Shown: positions 21,260 to 29,538 of the stretch, piece after piece
How positions within the stretch are numbered: the stretch's first letter is position 1
Layout: each line of letters begins with the position of its first letter
Assembly (NCBI GenBank): GCA_030428885.1
Contig: JAUIEJ010000005.1
Coordinates: forward strand, 248,001-312,000
Length of the DNA: 64,000 nucleotides
Reading direction: 5' to 3'
Origin: Gemmatimonadota bacterium
GTDB lineage: Bacteria > Gemmatimonadota > Gemmatimonadetes > Longimicrobiales > Gaopeijiaceae
Notes under the pieces: generated by a model
What the model was told of the DNA's origin: nothing
Seen by the model: only the letters and a program-made list of their open reading frames with translations
Database searches by the model: none
Position numbers and translations under genes: made by a program

Positions 21260-21383
21260 CCACGGGCGGACCGGCCTCCATCCCGGCTGACGCCGCGCCG
21301 CCCGCCTCGCCTTCTTCGTCGTGGCACGCCCGTTGCGCCGAGGGGACGGTTTATCCGTCTTCCCCTCATCAGGAGCAGCACCC

Positions 21384-21698
21384 ATGGTCGACAAGACCCG
21401 GATCGCCGCCGCCGGAGCCGGAGTCGCGGCGCTGGCGGGGCTGGCCGCCGCCGTGAAGGTCTGGCGGGATCGCCGGAGCCGGACCGAATCCGGCACCGCC
21501 GTCGTTCACGTCACGCCCGGAGCCGAGGCGTGGATCGTGCAGATCGAAGGCCTGGACGACAGCGACGTGCAGTTCGAAACGAAGAAGGCCGCCGTGACCG
21601 AAGGGCGGACCTTCGCCCGGGCCCACACACCGAGCCGGCTGGTGATCCATCGCCAGGACGGCACGGTGCAGCGCCAGCACGCCTACGGCGTCGAATGA
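21384..21698 (+). CDS. DUF2188 domain protein with an N-terminal membrane helix
   Basis: A 104-residue protein with AGGAG nine bases before ATG 21384. Residues 6-25 are an Ala/Gly-rich hydrophobic helix. The remainder carries the DUF2188 pattern: strand VVHVTPGAEAWIVQIEG, helix FETKKAAVTEGRTFAR, strand RLVIHRQDGTVQRQHAYG. In that family a Trp-containing strand and the terminal HxxDGxI motif are typical; the function is unknown and stress association has been proposed. It overlaps the following DUF4235 gene by ATGA, so the two membrane proteins are probably made together. Confidence 0.8.
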   Translation: MVDKTRIAAAGAGVAALAGLAAAVKVWRDRRSRTESGTAVVHVTPGAEAWIVQIEGLDDSDVQFETKKAAVTEGRTFARAHTPSRLVIHRQDGTVQRQHAYGVE

Positions 21699-21976
21699 AG
21701 ATGCCCACCGTGAGTGAGAGGCGGGCCTGGGGGCTTCTCACGGCCGGCGCCGGAATCGCCGCGGGGGCCCTCGCCCGGTGGGCGCTGACCCGGGGCTGGC
21801 GAGTCTCCACCGGGCGGGAGCCCCCGGACGGCACCCGGGACGCCGACGGGGCCCGGGTGGTGGTGTGGGCGGCCGCCACGGCGGCCACGGTGGCGGCGGC
21901 CCGGATCCTGGCGCATCGGGGCGCGCGCCGGCTCTGGACCGAGGGCCTCGGGCGGGAACTACCCGACGAGGCGTGA
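21695..21976 (+). CDS. DUF4235 family membrane protein
   Basis: A 93-residue product starting at ATG 21695 inside the stop of the DUF2188 gene. It has two hydrophobic helices, AWGLLTAGAGIAAGALARWAL and VVVWAAATAATVAAARILA, separated by a short loop with GREPPDG. This matches the two-helix DUF4235 family, common in actinobacteria and other high-GC bacteria and of unknown function. Its last 18 bases overlap the 3' end of the opposing AI-2E-type permease gene, so the two transcripts are complementary at their ends. Confidence 0.75.
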   Translation: MKMPTVSERRAWGLLTAGAGIAAGALARWALTRGWRVSTGREPPDGTRDADGARVVVWAAATAATVAAARILAHRGARRLWTEGLGRELPDEA

Positions 21977-23083
21977 TTCGGCCACGGCGCACCGGGTGCG
22001 CCGGAGGAGCCGGACCGCCGCATCGCCCCGCCCCAACGTCAGGGCGAGGAGCCGCCCCCGGGGGTGGTATTCGGCCGCCACCTTGATGCAGACCAGGAGC
22101 GGAACGGCGAGAAGCACCCCGGCGGGACCCCAGACGAGACCCGCCAGGAGGACGCCGAGGAGGATCGAGACCGGGTCGAGGGACAACTGGCGTCCCAGGA
22201 TGGCCGGGGTGAGAAAGGCCCCTTCCACGGTGGTGAGGAGGGCGTAGGCGGCGGCGCCCAGGAGGGCGGTCTGGAGGCCCTCCAGGGTGAGAAGCCCCGC
22301 CACGGTGACGATGGCCACCCCCACCACCGCGCCCAGATACGGCACGATGTTGAGGATCGCCGCCATGACGCCCCAGAGCACGGGATTCGGGTAGCCCAGG
22401 CCCCACAGCGCCAACGACACGGCGACGCCCAGGATCCCGTTGATGACGGCCTTCCAGACCAGGAAGCGCCCGAGGCGGTCCCGAATGGAATGGGCGGCGC
22501 TCAGCGTTCGACGCCGGGCGTCGCCATCGGGCATGAAGGCCACGAGCTTCGCCAGCAGCACGCTCCGGTAGATCAGGAAGAAGAGCACCAGCGTCGTCAC
22601 CAGGCCCGAGAGGGAGACCATCCGCCAGGTGCCCCCGAGCACCGTCGACGACAGAGGCGCCCGGTCGGTCACCCGCACCTCGTCGCTCCCCTCGCCCTGA
22701 CCCGTGGCGGTCATCTCCTCGACCTGGTCGGCGGCCCGGGCCACCTGCTCCACCGGTCCCTTGAGGCTGGCCAGTTCCTCCTGGAGCCCCGCCAGCGAAC
22801 GGGGCGCCCGCTCCATCCACTCCATGGCGGGGCCCCGGAGTGCGACGGTCGCCGTCCCCACGCCCCCGACGAAGGCCGCCACCAGCACTCCGGCCGCCAC
22901 GACGCGAGGGAGTCCCATCCCTTCCAGCCGCCGGGCCAGGGGCAGGAGGAGCATGGTGAGGACCCCGGCGAGGGCGATGGGGAGGAGCAGGGGTTTGGCC
23001 ACGTGGATCACCCCGGCCAGGAGGGCGGCCAGGACGAGGCCCGCCGCGATGCGGACTTCGGCCGACGTGCGCTCAGAGCTCAT
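21959..23083 (-). CDS. AI-2E family (PerM/YdiK-type) membrane permease
   Basis: A 374-residue polytopic protein. The start is ATG 23083, eleven bases inside the end of the upstream phospholipase D gene. Paired N-terminal helices, a soluble region with Glu/Gln-rich helices (about 95-150), then a cluster of helices at about 165-345 form the family layout. Conserved stretches include the KAVINGILGVAVSLALWGLGYP region and NIVPYLGAVVG. Members include the TqsA exporter of autoinducer-2 and sodium/proton antiporters, so the substrate is open. The C-terminal 25 residues are basic. Confidence 0.9.
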   Translation of the reverse strand: MSSERTSAEVRIAAGLVLAALLAGVIHVAKPLLLPIALAGVLTMLLLPLARRLEGMGLPRVVAAGVLVAAFVGGVGTATVALRGPAMEWMERAPRSLAGLQEELASLKGPVEQVARAADQVEEMTATGQGEGSDEVRVTDRAPLSSTVLGGTWRMVSLSGLVTTLVLFFLIYRSVLLAKLVAFMPDGDARRRTLSAAHSIRDRLGRFLVWKAVINGILGVAVSLALWGLGYPNPVLWGVMAAILNIVPYLGAVVGVAIVTVAGLLTLEGLQTALLGAAAYALLTTVEGAFLTPAILGRQLSLDPVSILLGVLLAGLVWGPAGVLLAVPLLVCIKVAAEYHPRGRLLALTLGRGDAAVRLLRRTRCAVAESRLVG

Positions 23084-24323
23084 GGCGCACCCTCCGGGCC
23101 ACCCACTCCCCCGCCCGCTGCAGAAGCGACCGGCGTTCCCACGCGTCGGGATCCTGGAGGATCTCGGCGCGCTCGGCGTCGGCATCGAAGTCGAGATCGA
23201 GGACTCCGGTGAGCCCGGGATCCAGGACGTTGAGGCAGATTTCGTCGTCCCGGGCCAGGGAGCGATGGTTGAAGTTGGCCGACCCGATGGTGCTGAGGAC
23301 GCCGTCCACCGTCACCACCTTGGCGTGGAGCATGGTGGGGAGGTAGCGGCGAATGGTGACGCCGCACTCCAGCAGGGCTGCGTAGACGTCTTCTCCGGCG
23401 AGTTGGCAGATGCGGTGGTCGGTGTGGGGTCCCGGGTTCAGCAGCTCCACATCCACCCCCCGCCGGGCCGCGTCGCACAGCAGCGAGACCATTCCGGGCT
23501 CGGGTACGAAGTAGGCCGTGGTGATGCGGAGTCGCCGGCGGGCCGCCGCGATGAGGGCCCGGAGCAGGATCTGTACGTCGGTCCACCCGGCGCCGGCCCC
23601 GCTGCGCAACACCTGGACCGCGGCGCCGCCCGAGGTGGACGCGCCGGGGCGGGGGTCGGCGGTCTCGGCGTCGTCGCAGATCGTCGCGGCGACCCGCCGG
23701 GAATCGGCCGTGTTCACCCCTTCCAGCCAGTGCTCCACGAAGGCCGCCCGGAGCATCTCCACGGCGGGCCCCCGGATCCGGAAGTGGGACTCCCTCCACT
23801 CGTCGGGACTCCGGGCGTCTCCGGTCCATTCCTCGGCGATCCCCACCCCCCCGGTGAAGGCCACGTCGTCGCAGACCAGGATCTTGCGGTGGGTGCGGTT
23901 GTGGAGTTCCCAGAACTTCCAGCGCACCGGCGGGCGGAAGTCCACCACCTCCACCGGGGACGCGTCCAGGAGGGCCCGCACCTCGGCGGGCATGGGGAAC
24001 GCCCCCACGGCGTCGAGGAGGAGCCGGACCCGCACGCCCCGGTCCGCCGCGGCGACCAGGGCCTCGGCGAACCGGCGGGCGACGTCGCCGCTCCAGTAGA
24101 CGAAGGTCTCGAGGTCGACGGACCGTCGGGCCCGCCCGATGGCGTCCAGCATGGCCGGGAAGATCTCGTCGCCGTTTCGCAGCCGCTCGACCTGGTTGCC
24201 GTCGGTGAAGGGTACGGCCAGGGCCCCCTCGAGAACGCGGCGGAGGCGGGCCACCTCCCCGGCGGGGTCGGGAGCCGCGGACGTTGGCGATGAGGTTGTG
24301 GGTGCGGGTGTGGACACGAGCAT
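23073..24323 (-). CDS. Phospholipase D / cardiolipin synthase family protein
   Basis: A 416-residue protein with two phospholipase D half-sites. The first is HNRTHRKILVCDD (about 160), with the HxK..D arrangement in HRKILVCDD. The second is LHAKVVTVDGVLSTIGSANFNHRS (about 326-349), a full HxKxxxxD motif followed by GSAN. Members transfer phosphatidyl groups to make cardiolipin or hydrolyse phosphodiesters. The usual two N-terminal membrane helices of ClsA are absent, and the N-terminus is a Ser/Thr/Pro stretch, which favours the ClsB/ClsC-like or hydrolase branch. ATG 24323 is preferred over TTG 24374. It overlaps the AI-2E-type gene by 11 bases. Confidence 0.88.
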   Translation of the reverse strand: MLVSTPAPTTSSPTSAAPDPAGEVARLRRVLEGALAVPFTDGNQVERLRNGDEIFPAMLDAIGRARRSVDLETFVYWSGDVARRFAEALVAAADRGVRVRLLLDAVGAFPMPAEVRALLDASPVEVVDFRPPVRWKFWELHNRTHRKILVCDDVAFTGGVGIAEEWTGDARSPDEWRESHFRIRGPAVEMLRAAFVEHWLEGVNTADSRRVAATICDDAETADPRPGASTSGGAAVQVLRSGAGAGWTDVQILLRALIAAARRRLRITTAYFVPEPGMVSLLCDAARRGVDVELLNPGPHTDHRICQLAGEDVYAALLECGVTIRRYLPTMLHAKVVTVDGVLSTIGSANFNHRSLARDDEICLNVLDPGLTGVLDLDFDADAERAEILQDPDAWERRSLLQRAGEWVARRVRHEL

Positions 24324-24398
24324 GATCGTCGGGAATGGAGGATTCGGAGTCCTGCGATTCCCCAGGAGAAGCAAGGCCCGTACCGGGGGCCTGGAACG

Positions 24399-24435
24399 AC
24401 CACGGCCCCGGACCGAGGGGGTCCGGGGCCGTGGT
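24399..24435 (-). terminator. Long perfect hairpin between two minus-strand genes
   Basis: A 15-base perfect stem (ACCACGGCCCCGGAC pairing with GTCCGGGGCCGTGGT) around a seven-base loop lies between the pseudopilin-cluster end at 24459 and the phospholipase D start at 24323. There is no T-run on the minus strand. It is the best candidate for the end of the pilin transcript. Confidence 0.55.
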
Positions 24436-24458
24436 TCACGCCATGAGGCGGGCTGGAC

Positions 24459-24950
24459 TCAGTCGTCCAACCACGCGTAGGGGCGTTCGTAGAACTGGCC
24501 GAACCCCCGGATGTGCCCGTCGGCGGTGTGCTCCTTCCACTGCACGACCCAGCCCCGGACGTCGTCCTGGAGGACGTGGTACTCGAAGCCGTCCAGACGG
24601 GCGCGTTCGGCCAGGAAGCGGGCCAGGGGCGCCGGGAGGTCGCCCACCCCTTCGATCCGGAGCACGTCGCCCTCGTAGGTGAGGGCGGAGTGGGCTTCGG
24701 AGGCCGCCACCGAGAGGGTGCGCAGGGCCTCCTCCACGGCGGACTTCACTTCCACCATGGCGTCCCGGGGCGAGGACCCCGTCCGGGAGCGGATCTCCCG
24801 CAGCAGCCCCGCGAGTTCCGGAGTGCCCAGTTCGTCCCGGACGCGCCGGAGTTGGGTGCTCAGGCGTTCGTGGAGCCGGAGGAGCTGGGCGTACTCCCGC
24901 CGCGCCTCGGCCGGTGCGTCGACCGACGAGGAGGTGGAATCGGGCAGCAT
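24459..24950 (-). CDS. Unknown coiled-coil protein at the end of the pilin cluster
   Basis: A 163-residue protein that I do not recognise. ATG 24950 lies one base after the stop of the upstream gene, with GGGAG in front, and is preferred to ATG 25004, which would overlap that gene by 53 bases. Residues about 12-85 are a charged helical region (ARREYAQLLRLHERLSTQLRR), likely coiled coil. The C-terminal half is alpha/beta with several Trp and Tyr (DVRGWVVQWKEHT, GFGQFYERPYAWLDD). No signal peptide or membrane helix is visible. Tight spacing ties it to the pilin genes upstream. Confidence 0.6.
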   Translation of the reverse strand: MLPDSTSSSVDAPAEARREYAQLLRLHERLSTQLRRVRDELGTPELAGLLREIRSRTGSSPRDAMVEVKSAVEEALRTLSVAASEAHSALTYEGDVLRIEGVGDLPAPLARFLAERARLDGFEYHVLQDDVRGWVVQWKEHTADGHIRGFGQFYERPYAWLDD

Positions 24951-24951
24951 G

Positions 24952-25293
24952 TCAGCTCCCGTCGCCTTCGGCGTGGTCGTCCACGGATCCCCCTTCGAGT
25001 TCATCCAGCAATTCCTTCTCCCGTGCCAGCGCTTCTCGCACGATGCGTGCCGAAGCGTCCTCGTCGGCCTCTTGCGGCGCGGCGCCGGGGCGCCGGGGCC
25101 GAGGCGGGCCCTCGCGATCCGTGGCCCGCACCTCCCAGGCGAAGACCATCCGGCGCAGGTCGCCCAGGAGCCGGAGAACCGACGCGGATCGGTCCAGCAG
25201 TGCTCCCTTCCGCTCCAGGAGGAGGATCAGCCGCGCGAAGGACACCAGTTCCTCGCGCAGCCGATCCCCCGTGATGTCGTCGTGCTGTCCCAT
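24952..25293 (-). CDS. Unknown small helical protein in the pilin cluster
   Basis: A 113-residue protein starting at ATG 25293, 53 bases after the PilX-like gene. The first 60 residues are an amphipathic helical region (LREELVSFARLILLLERKGALLDR and a second helix ending FAWEVRAT). A Pro/Arg linker follows, then an acidic helix (IVREALAREKELLDELEGG) and a Gly/Asp tail. There is no membrane segment, so it is probably cytoplasmic. It could be an assembly chaperone or adaptor of the pilin system, but only its position suggests that. The stop is one base before the next gene. Confidence 0.6.
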   Translation of the reverse strand: MGQHDDITGDRLREELVSFARLILLLERKGALLDRSASVLRLLGDLRRMVFAWEVRATDREGPPRPRRPGAAPQEADEDASARIVREALAREKELLDELEGGSVDDHAEGDGS

Positions 25294-25346
25294 GGGTGGT
25301 TCCGTGCGGGTCGGAGCGCCCCGCCGGCCTCCCCACGGGGACCGGG

Positions 25347-27119
25347 TCAATTGGCGCTCAACTGAGCATAGTAGTCGGCGACGTCGAAGCCCACCGGATC
25401 CACGTTGTAGATCTGGGCCTTGGTGAAGTGGCCCGTGGTGGGGAAGTACGGCGGCGGGTCGGTGGCCCCGCAGGTGTCGTACGAGTACCGCTTCAGGTAC
25501 CCGGTGCCTGCCGACGTTCCCACGGCGCCACGGGTCCGCTGGATGATGCCCCCCGTGAGGTACAGGCATCCCCGGCCCCAGTTCGTGGACTCGCAGTCCT
25601 CGGCGCTGCCCGACCCTGAATTGTAGTTCTCCACCGTGAAGATGTTCAGGGCGAGGACCACACCGTGGACGAACTCGTCCTTGGTGTCGTCGTAGGTCCG
25701 GTACGAGTACCCGCTGGCCGGTCGCTGGGGCGCGTTGATGGTGTTGTCGGCCACGATGATGTCCTGGCCCGAGAACAGGCCCATCATGTCCTGGCAGGTC
25801 CCGGTGCCCGGGTCCACCGAGTAGACGATGTCGTCGGCGATGATGATCTGGTCGGTGGCGGCCACGGTGACCCGACCCCGGAGCGTGCCCGAGATGGCCA
25901 CCTTGCCGTCGACGTAGATGACGCCCTTGAACGAGGGATTCATGGGACGGTTGATGGGGTGGAGGTACTGGGCCTCCGTGGCCCCCACCGCCGCCACCAG
26001 GGCGGCGTCCACCGGCCCGGTCCACGGCAGCCACTGACCGCGGCCCCCGGGAGACACGGGGGTGAAGGTGCCCCCGTCCAGCGCCGGGTCGCCCCCGAGG
26101 AAGCACCGGCGGCTCGACGAGGTCAGGGCGCTGAGCCAACTGTGGCCGCTGTTGGGGTGGTCCAGGGCGGACTGGAAAGTTCCGCTGTGGAAGTCGCCGC
26201 AGTTCGGGGAGTCGTCGAAACCTGCAGAGGGAATCTCGGCCGTGACCCAGCGGTAGTCGGAGCCCGAGTAGGCCCGGATGAAGCCCTCGTTCTCGTCGGT
26301 GGTGTCGCCGTCACCGTTCACGTCCACCGCCACGAACTCGATCCGGAAGGTGCTCTCGCCGTACGCGCTGCTCTGGCCGCCGGTGAACGACATGCTTCCG
26401 GCGCTGGCCTGAGCCTGGAGCTTGGTGAGTTCGGCGGTGACCGGCATGTCGATGCGGGACACCCACTCCTCGTACCCCTTCTTGAACGTGCCGTAGGCGG
26501 CGCCCTGAACCGTCTTCGCCGTCCGGGTCTCGCCGTGGAAGGTGGCGCCGGAGGCGTAGATCTTCAGGTAGTCGTTGGTGTGCACCGGCCCGAAGATCTG
26601 GTCGCCGCCACCGAAGGAGATGTACGACGGTTCGAAGTCGGTGAAGTAGGCGTAGCGGGCGAAGGACTCCTGGTAGACCTGGGAGCGCCGGATGGCCAGG
26701 GCCCCGGTCTGGTCCTCCACCACGGCGACGATGCTGCCGAAGACGCCGTACTGCCCCGACGTGACGCCGGTGGGACCGGCGTAGATCCAGCGCTTCACGC
26801 CCGGGATCACGTCGCCGTTTCCGTCGTGGACGGAGGCGTTGGACACCAGGGTGGTGTATCCGGTGTCGGGGTAGACCGTCTTGTCGGCGTTCAGGGCCGC
26901 CCGGCCCATCTCCAGGCCTTCCTCGGCCAGGTCTTCGAGCATGGACGACCGCTCGAGATAACGGTTGGCCAGGATGTGGTTCGACCCCATCATGACCGCG
27001 CTGGTGGCCAGGGCGGCGGCGACGAGCATGACCAGCATGATCGTCATGAGGGCGAAGCCACGGGAATCGGTGGGCCGGTTCATGGTAGGCTCCGGTCTGC
27101 TGCGTTGGATCGGGTTCAT
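25347..27119 (-). CDS. Large PilX-like minor pilin / DUF4900-type protein
   Basis: A 590-residue secreted protein. The N-terminus reads RGFALMTIMLVMLVAAALATSAVMM (residues 20-44), a PilX-type hydrophobic helix after a positively charged leader. The body is beta-rich and Gly/Ser/Thr/Tyr-rich, with a calcium-type loop DVNGDGDTTDENE at 266-278. Its middle part (FGPVHTNDYLKIY, later GVIYVDGKVAISGTLRG) resembles DUF4900 proteins found beside pilin genes. At 590 residues it is far longer than ordinary PilX. A GAGGAGG five bases upstream supports ATG 27119; ATG 27083 is a second candidate. It probably caps or modifies a pseudopilus. Confidence 0.75.
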   Translation of the reverse strand: MNPIQRSRPEPTMNRPTDSRGFALMTIMLVMLVAAALATSAVMMGSNHILANRYLERSSMLEDLAEEGLEMGRAALNADKTVYPDTGYTTLVSNASVHDGNGDVIPGVKRWIYAGPTGVTSGQYGVFGSIVAVVEDQTGALAIRRSQVYQESFARYAYFTDFEPSYISFGGGDQIFGPVHTNDYLKIYASGATFHGETRTAKTVQGAAYGTFKKGYEEWVSRIDMPVTAELTKLQAQASAGSMSFTGGQSSAYGESTFRIEFVAVDVNGDGDTTDENEGFIRAYSGSDYRWVTAEIPSAGFDDSPNCGDFHSGTFQSALDHPNSGHSWLSALTSSSRRCFLGGDPALDGGTFTPVSPGGRGQWLPWTGPVDAALVAAVGATEAQYLHPINRPMNPSFKGVIYVDGKVAISGTLRGRVTVAATDQIIIADDIVYSVDPGTGTCQDMMGLFSGQDIIVADNTINAPQRPASGYSYRTYDDTKDEFVHGVVLALNIFTVENYNSGSGSAEDCESTNWGRGCLYLTGGIIQRTRGAVGTSAGTGYLKRYSYDTCGATDPPPYFPTTGHFTKAQIYNVDPVGFDVADYYAQLSAN

Positions 27120-27129
27120 GGTCGCCTCC

Positions 27130-28323
27130 TCAGGGCGTCACCGGCACCACGACGGTGGCGCTCTGGGTACGAGACGACAGGGACGGCGTGCAGTCCTGGA
27201 CGGCCAGGGCATACCGTACCGAGGTCCCGCCCTGGACGGCGGTATCGAGATAGGTGTACAGGGACTCCCCTGCGGGAATGCTCAGCATGGGGTCTCCCCA
27301 CGCCGCTCCATTCACACTTCGCCACAACACGTAGCGGATCACGTCGCCCTCCCCCGACGCCTCGTCGGTGGCGGCCGACCAGTTCAGCCGGATGGCCGGC
27401 TCGCCGTCGGGCTGGGCCTCGAACACGGCGGTGATGGAGGTGCCCAGGATGGGCTCGTCACCGCAGGTGAGGAGGACGCCGAATCCGGTGTTGGGAAGGT
27501 CCACGAGGCGGTTCAGCGTGGCCTCTGCGGCTCCTCCCACGTCGGCTTCCCGCAGGTTGTACGACGCCACGTTGATCCGGACGGTCTTGATGGAATCGAT
27601 CACGGCGTAGCGGCCGGTGTCGGCCGCCGACGAGTGGATCTTCACCGAGTGCCGCAGGGGGATCAGCGAATCGGGGATCGGCGTCAGGAAGCTCGCCCCG
27701 GTGTTGTCGAAGGTCTTCCGGTTGTACTGGAAGAACGGCTTCGTACCGTCTTTCAGGAGCGACCGGGCCACCAGTTCGGGCGAGCCGTTGTTGACCTGGC
27801 GGTAGAGACGGTAGTCGTCGCTCCGGCCCGTGGCCGTGTCCGGTGCGAACCAGAAGACGACCAGCTCGGCGGGGCTGTTGATGCCCGACTGATAGTACGT
27901 CGTGTCGGGCCACGCCCAGCCGGCGTTGGGAATCGTGATGGACGTGGTGGGCGCCGCCACCAGCCCCGAGGGGGCGCTGGGGTCGACGTAGACCGCCGAG
28001 ACGTCTCCGGGGGTGTTGCTGGTGTAGTCCGAGGTGAAGGCGAACACGTCGTCGCCGGCGTAGACCACGGCGGGCTGGCCCCGGGCCACGTTGGTGCCGG
28101 CGGTGGTGAGGTCCGTCTCCAGCGCACCCACGGCATACCGCAGGTTGCGCAGAGCCCCCAGACGATTGGATCCGTCGGTGAAGGCCGCGTTCTGCTGGGT
28201 CATGAACGAGAGGGCGGCCGACACCACCACGCCGAAGACGATGATCACCACGAGCAGCTCGACCAGGGTCATGCCCCGGGGGGCCGGGCGGGCCGGCGCC
28301 ACGGGGTGGGTCCGGGAGGTCAT
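27130..28323 (-). CDS. PilW/GspJ-like minor pseudopilin with a long C-terminal extension
   Basis: A 397-residue prepilin-like protein. The leader is 17 residues (ending PRG) with cleavage before MTLVELLVVIIVFGVVVSA, so methionine replaces phenylalanine at +1. PilW proteins are usually about 250-350 residues. The extra C-terminal part, from about residue 295, reads as a fibronectin type III-like module (IRLNWSAATDEASGEGDVIRYVLWRS, then YALAVQD), possibly for binding at the cell surface. Its start overlaps the PilV-like stop by ATGA, and the next gene starts 10 bases after its own stop. Confidence 0.82.
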   Translation of the reverse strand: MTSRTHPVAPARPAPRGMTLVELLVVIIVFGVVVSAALSFMTQQNAAFTDGSNRLGALRNLRYAVGALETDLTTAGTNVARGQPAVVYAGDDVFAFTSDYTSNTPGDVSAVYVDPSAPSGLVAAPTTSITIPNAGWAWPDTTYYQSGINSPAELVVFWFAPDTATGRSDDYRLYRQVNNGSPELVARSLLKDGTKPFFQYNRKTFDNTGASFLTPIPDSLIPLRHSVKIHSSAADTGRYAVIDSIKTVRINVASYNLREADVGGAAEATLNRLVDLPNTGFGVLLTCGDEPILGTSITAVFEAQPDGEPAIRLNWSAATDEASGEGDVIRYVLWRSVNGAAWGDPMLSIPAGESLYTYLDTAVQGGTSVRYALAVQDCTPSLSSRTQSATVVVPVTP

Positions 28324-28742
28324 GGCGCCCCCACGGTGAACCGGCGCGAGAGCGGCTCGGAGAGATCGTCTCCGCTCACCACCACGCTGACCACCTTGTA
28401 GTCCAGCGTCCCGCCGCCGGGCACCGTCTGGTTCACCCGGGTGACCGTGGTCTTCCGGGTGAAGCCGTCGAGGCCGGGCAGATCGGATTCCTCACCGGCG
28501 TACAGGGTTTCGAGTTCGGCGTACCGGGGGTCCACCTTCACCAGCGAGATGCGGTCCTGGACCGCCTGCATGGCCAGGGCCCGGACCTCGGCTTCGGCCG
28601 AGTACCGTCCCAGTACGCCCGCCGAGGCCGCCATGCCCAGGACGGCGACCGCGAGGATCACCAGAGCGATGGTGACCTCCACCAGGGTGAAGCCTCCGGA
28701 CTTCGCGTGGCGCGACTCCGGGGCCGTATCGTGCGTCAACAT
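28320..28742 (-). CDS. PilV/GspI-like minor pseudopilin
   Basis: A 140-residue prepilin. The leader of 17 residues ends in GG, with cleavage before FTLVEVTIALVILAVAVLGMAAS, the canonical class III signal with Glu at +5. The remainder is a short alpha/beta domain (VTRVNQTVPGGGTLDYKVVSVVV) typical of PilV/GspI. It overlaps the upstream GspH-like gene by seven bases and the downstream PilW-like gene by four. That overlap pattern and the order GspH-PilV-PilW-PilX match minor-pilin priming complexes of type IV pili. Confidence 0.88.
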   Translation of the reverse strand: MLTHDTAPESRHAKSGGFTLVEVTIALVILAVAVLGMAASAGVLGRYSAEAEVRALAMQAVQDRISLVKVDPRYAELETLYAGEESDLPGLDGFTRKTTVTRVNQTVPGGGTLDYKVVSVVVSGDDLSEPLSRRFTVGAP

Positions 28743-29338
28743 CCGATCTCCCAGCTCGAGGTACGGTACGACATGCAGGTGACCTGCCCCGTGGCCCGCT
28801 CGATGGCGATGGCCCGGGTGTGCTCGCTGTGGCCGCCCACACGGGACGCCAGCAGCGAGGTGAGGTAGATCACGCCGTTCTCACTGGCGCTGCCGTTGCG
28901 CCGGAACGTCATGGAGGGAAGGCCGTCCTGGACCTCCGTGAACGTCACGTTGGCCCCGCCCTCGGGGAGCGCGGTGGCCCCCCCCCGCCCGAACACGACC
29001 TCGTCTTCGAGCTGGATGAACCGGACTTCTTCGCCCGTGTCCACCACGCCGTCCTTGTCGGTGTCGTGGTGAAGGCGGATCCGGTCTTCCGTCTCGTCGA
29101 AGGCGAGGACGATGTCGTACTGCCGCAGGACGGCGAGTCGCTGCGCCGAGTTGATCATCAGCGCCAGACTCTGGACCTCACCGTCGAGGCGGAACCGCGC
29201 CACGTCGATGTTGGGCAGCGCGATGCCCATGATGGCCACGAGAAGGGCCATCACGGTGAGCATTTCGACGAGGGTGAAGCCGCGACGCCCGCGGGGGCGG
29301 GCTCGGCGGTTCGTCGAGTACGAATGTAGAGGGGACAT
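28736..29338 (-). CDS. GspH/FimT-like minor pseudopilin, first gene of the cluster
   Basis: A 200-residue prepilin starting at ATG 29338, with CGGAG upstream; the TTG at 29380 is rejected. The leader ends RRG at residue 20, followed by FTLVEMLTVMALLVAIMGIALP. The family-typical stretch QSLALMINSAQRLAVLRQYDI follows. Residues 92-103 (DTDKDGVVDTGE) fit an EF-hand calcium loop exactly, with ligands at 1, 3, 5 and 12, which is unusual for FimT. A probable sigma-54 promoter lies 38 bases upstream. This is the first gene of a coupled run of six genes down to 24459. Confidence 0.88.
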   Translation of the reverse strand: MSPLHSYSTNRRARPRGRRGFTLVEMLTVMALLVAIMGIALPNIDVARFRLDGEVQSLALMINSAQRLAVLRQYDIVLAFDETEDRIRLHHDTDKDGVVDTGEEVRFIQLEDEVVFGRGGATALPEGGANVTFTEVQDGLPSMTFRRNGSASENGVIYLTSLLASRVGGHSEHTRAIAIERATGQVTCMSYRTSSWEIGC

Positions 29339-29375
29339 GGTCGACTCCGAGGCGTGGACGTTCGCCAGGGAGTCG

Positions 29376-29391
29376 GGCAACTGTCATGCCG
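29376..29391 (-). promoter_or_regulatory. Probable sigma-54 (-24/-12) promoter of the pseudopilin operon
   Basis: Read on the minus strand the site is CGGCATGACAGTTGCC. The GG and GC elements are separated by exactly ten bases, and the GGCAnGA and TTGC parts match the sigma-54 consensus. The expected transcript start is near 29365, about 27 bases before the ATG. Pilin genes are commonly controlled by sigma-54 with PilR. A short inverted repeat (CCGGCC/GGCCGG, 29394-29413) lies just upstream. The rest of 29392-29538 holds nothing else I can name. Confidence 0.6.
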
Positions 29392-29538
29392 TTCCGGCCA
29401 AGTTCGGGGCCGGCGGTGTAAGTCGTTGCTAGTGAGGGTTTTGCGGTTGCCGGTCGAGGGTTCGGCACCCCGCCGGAGGGGGTCGAATACCGGTTCGTTC
29501 CTCCCCCGCGGAAAAGGTTGCCGGGGGTGGGGCGGGCC

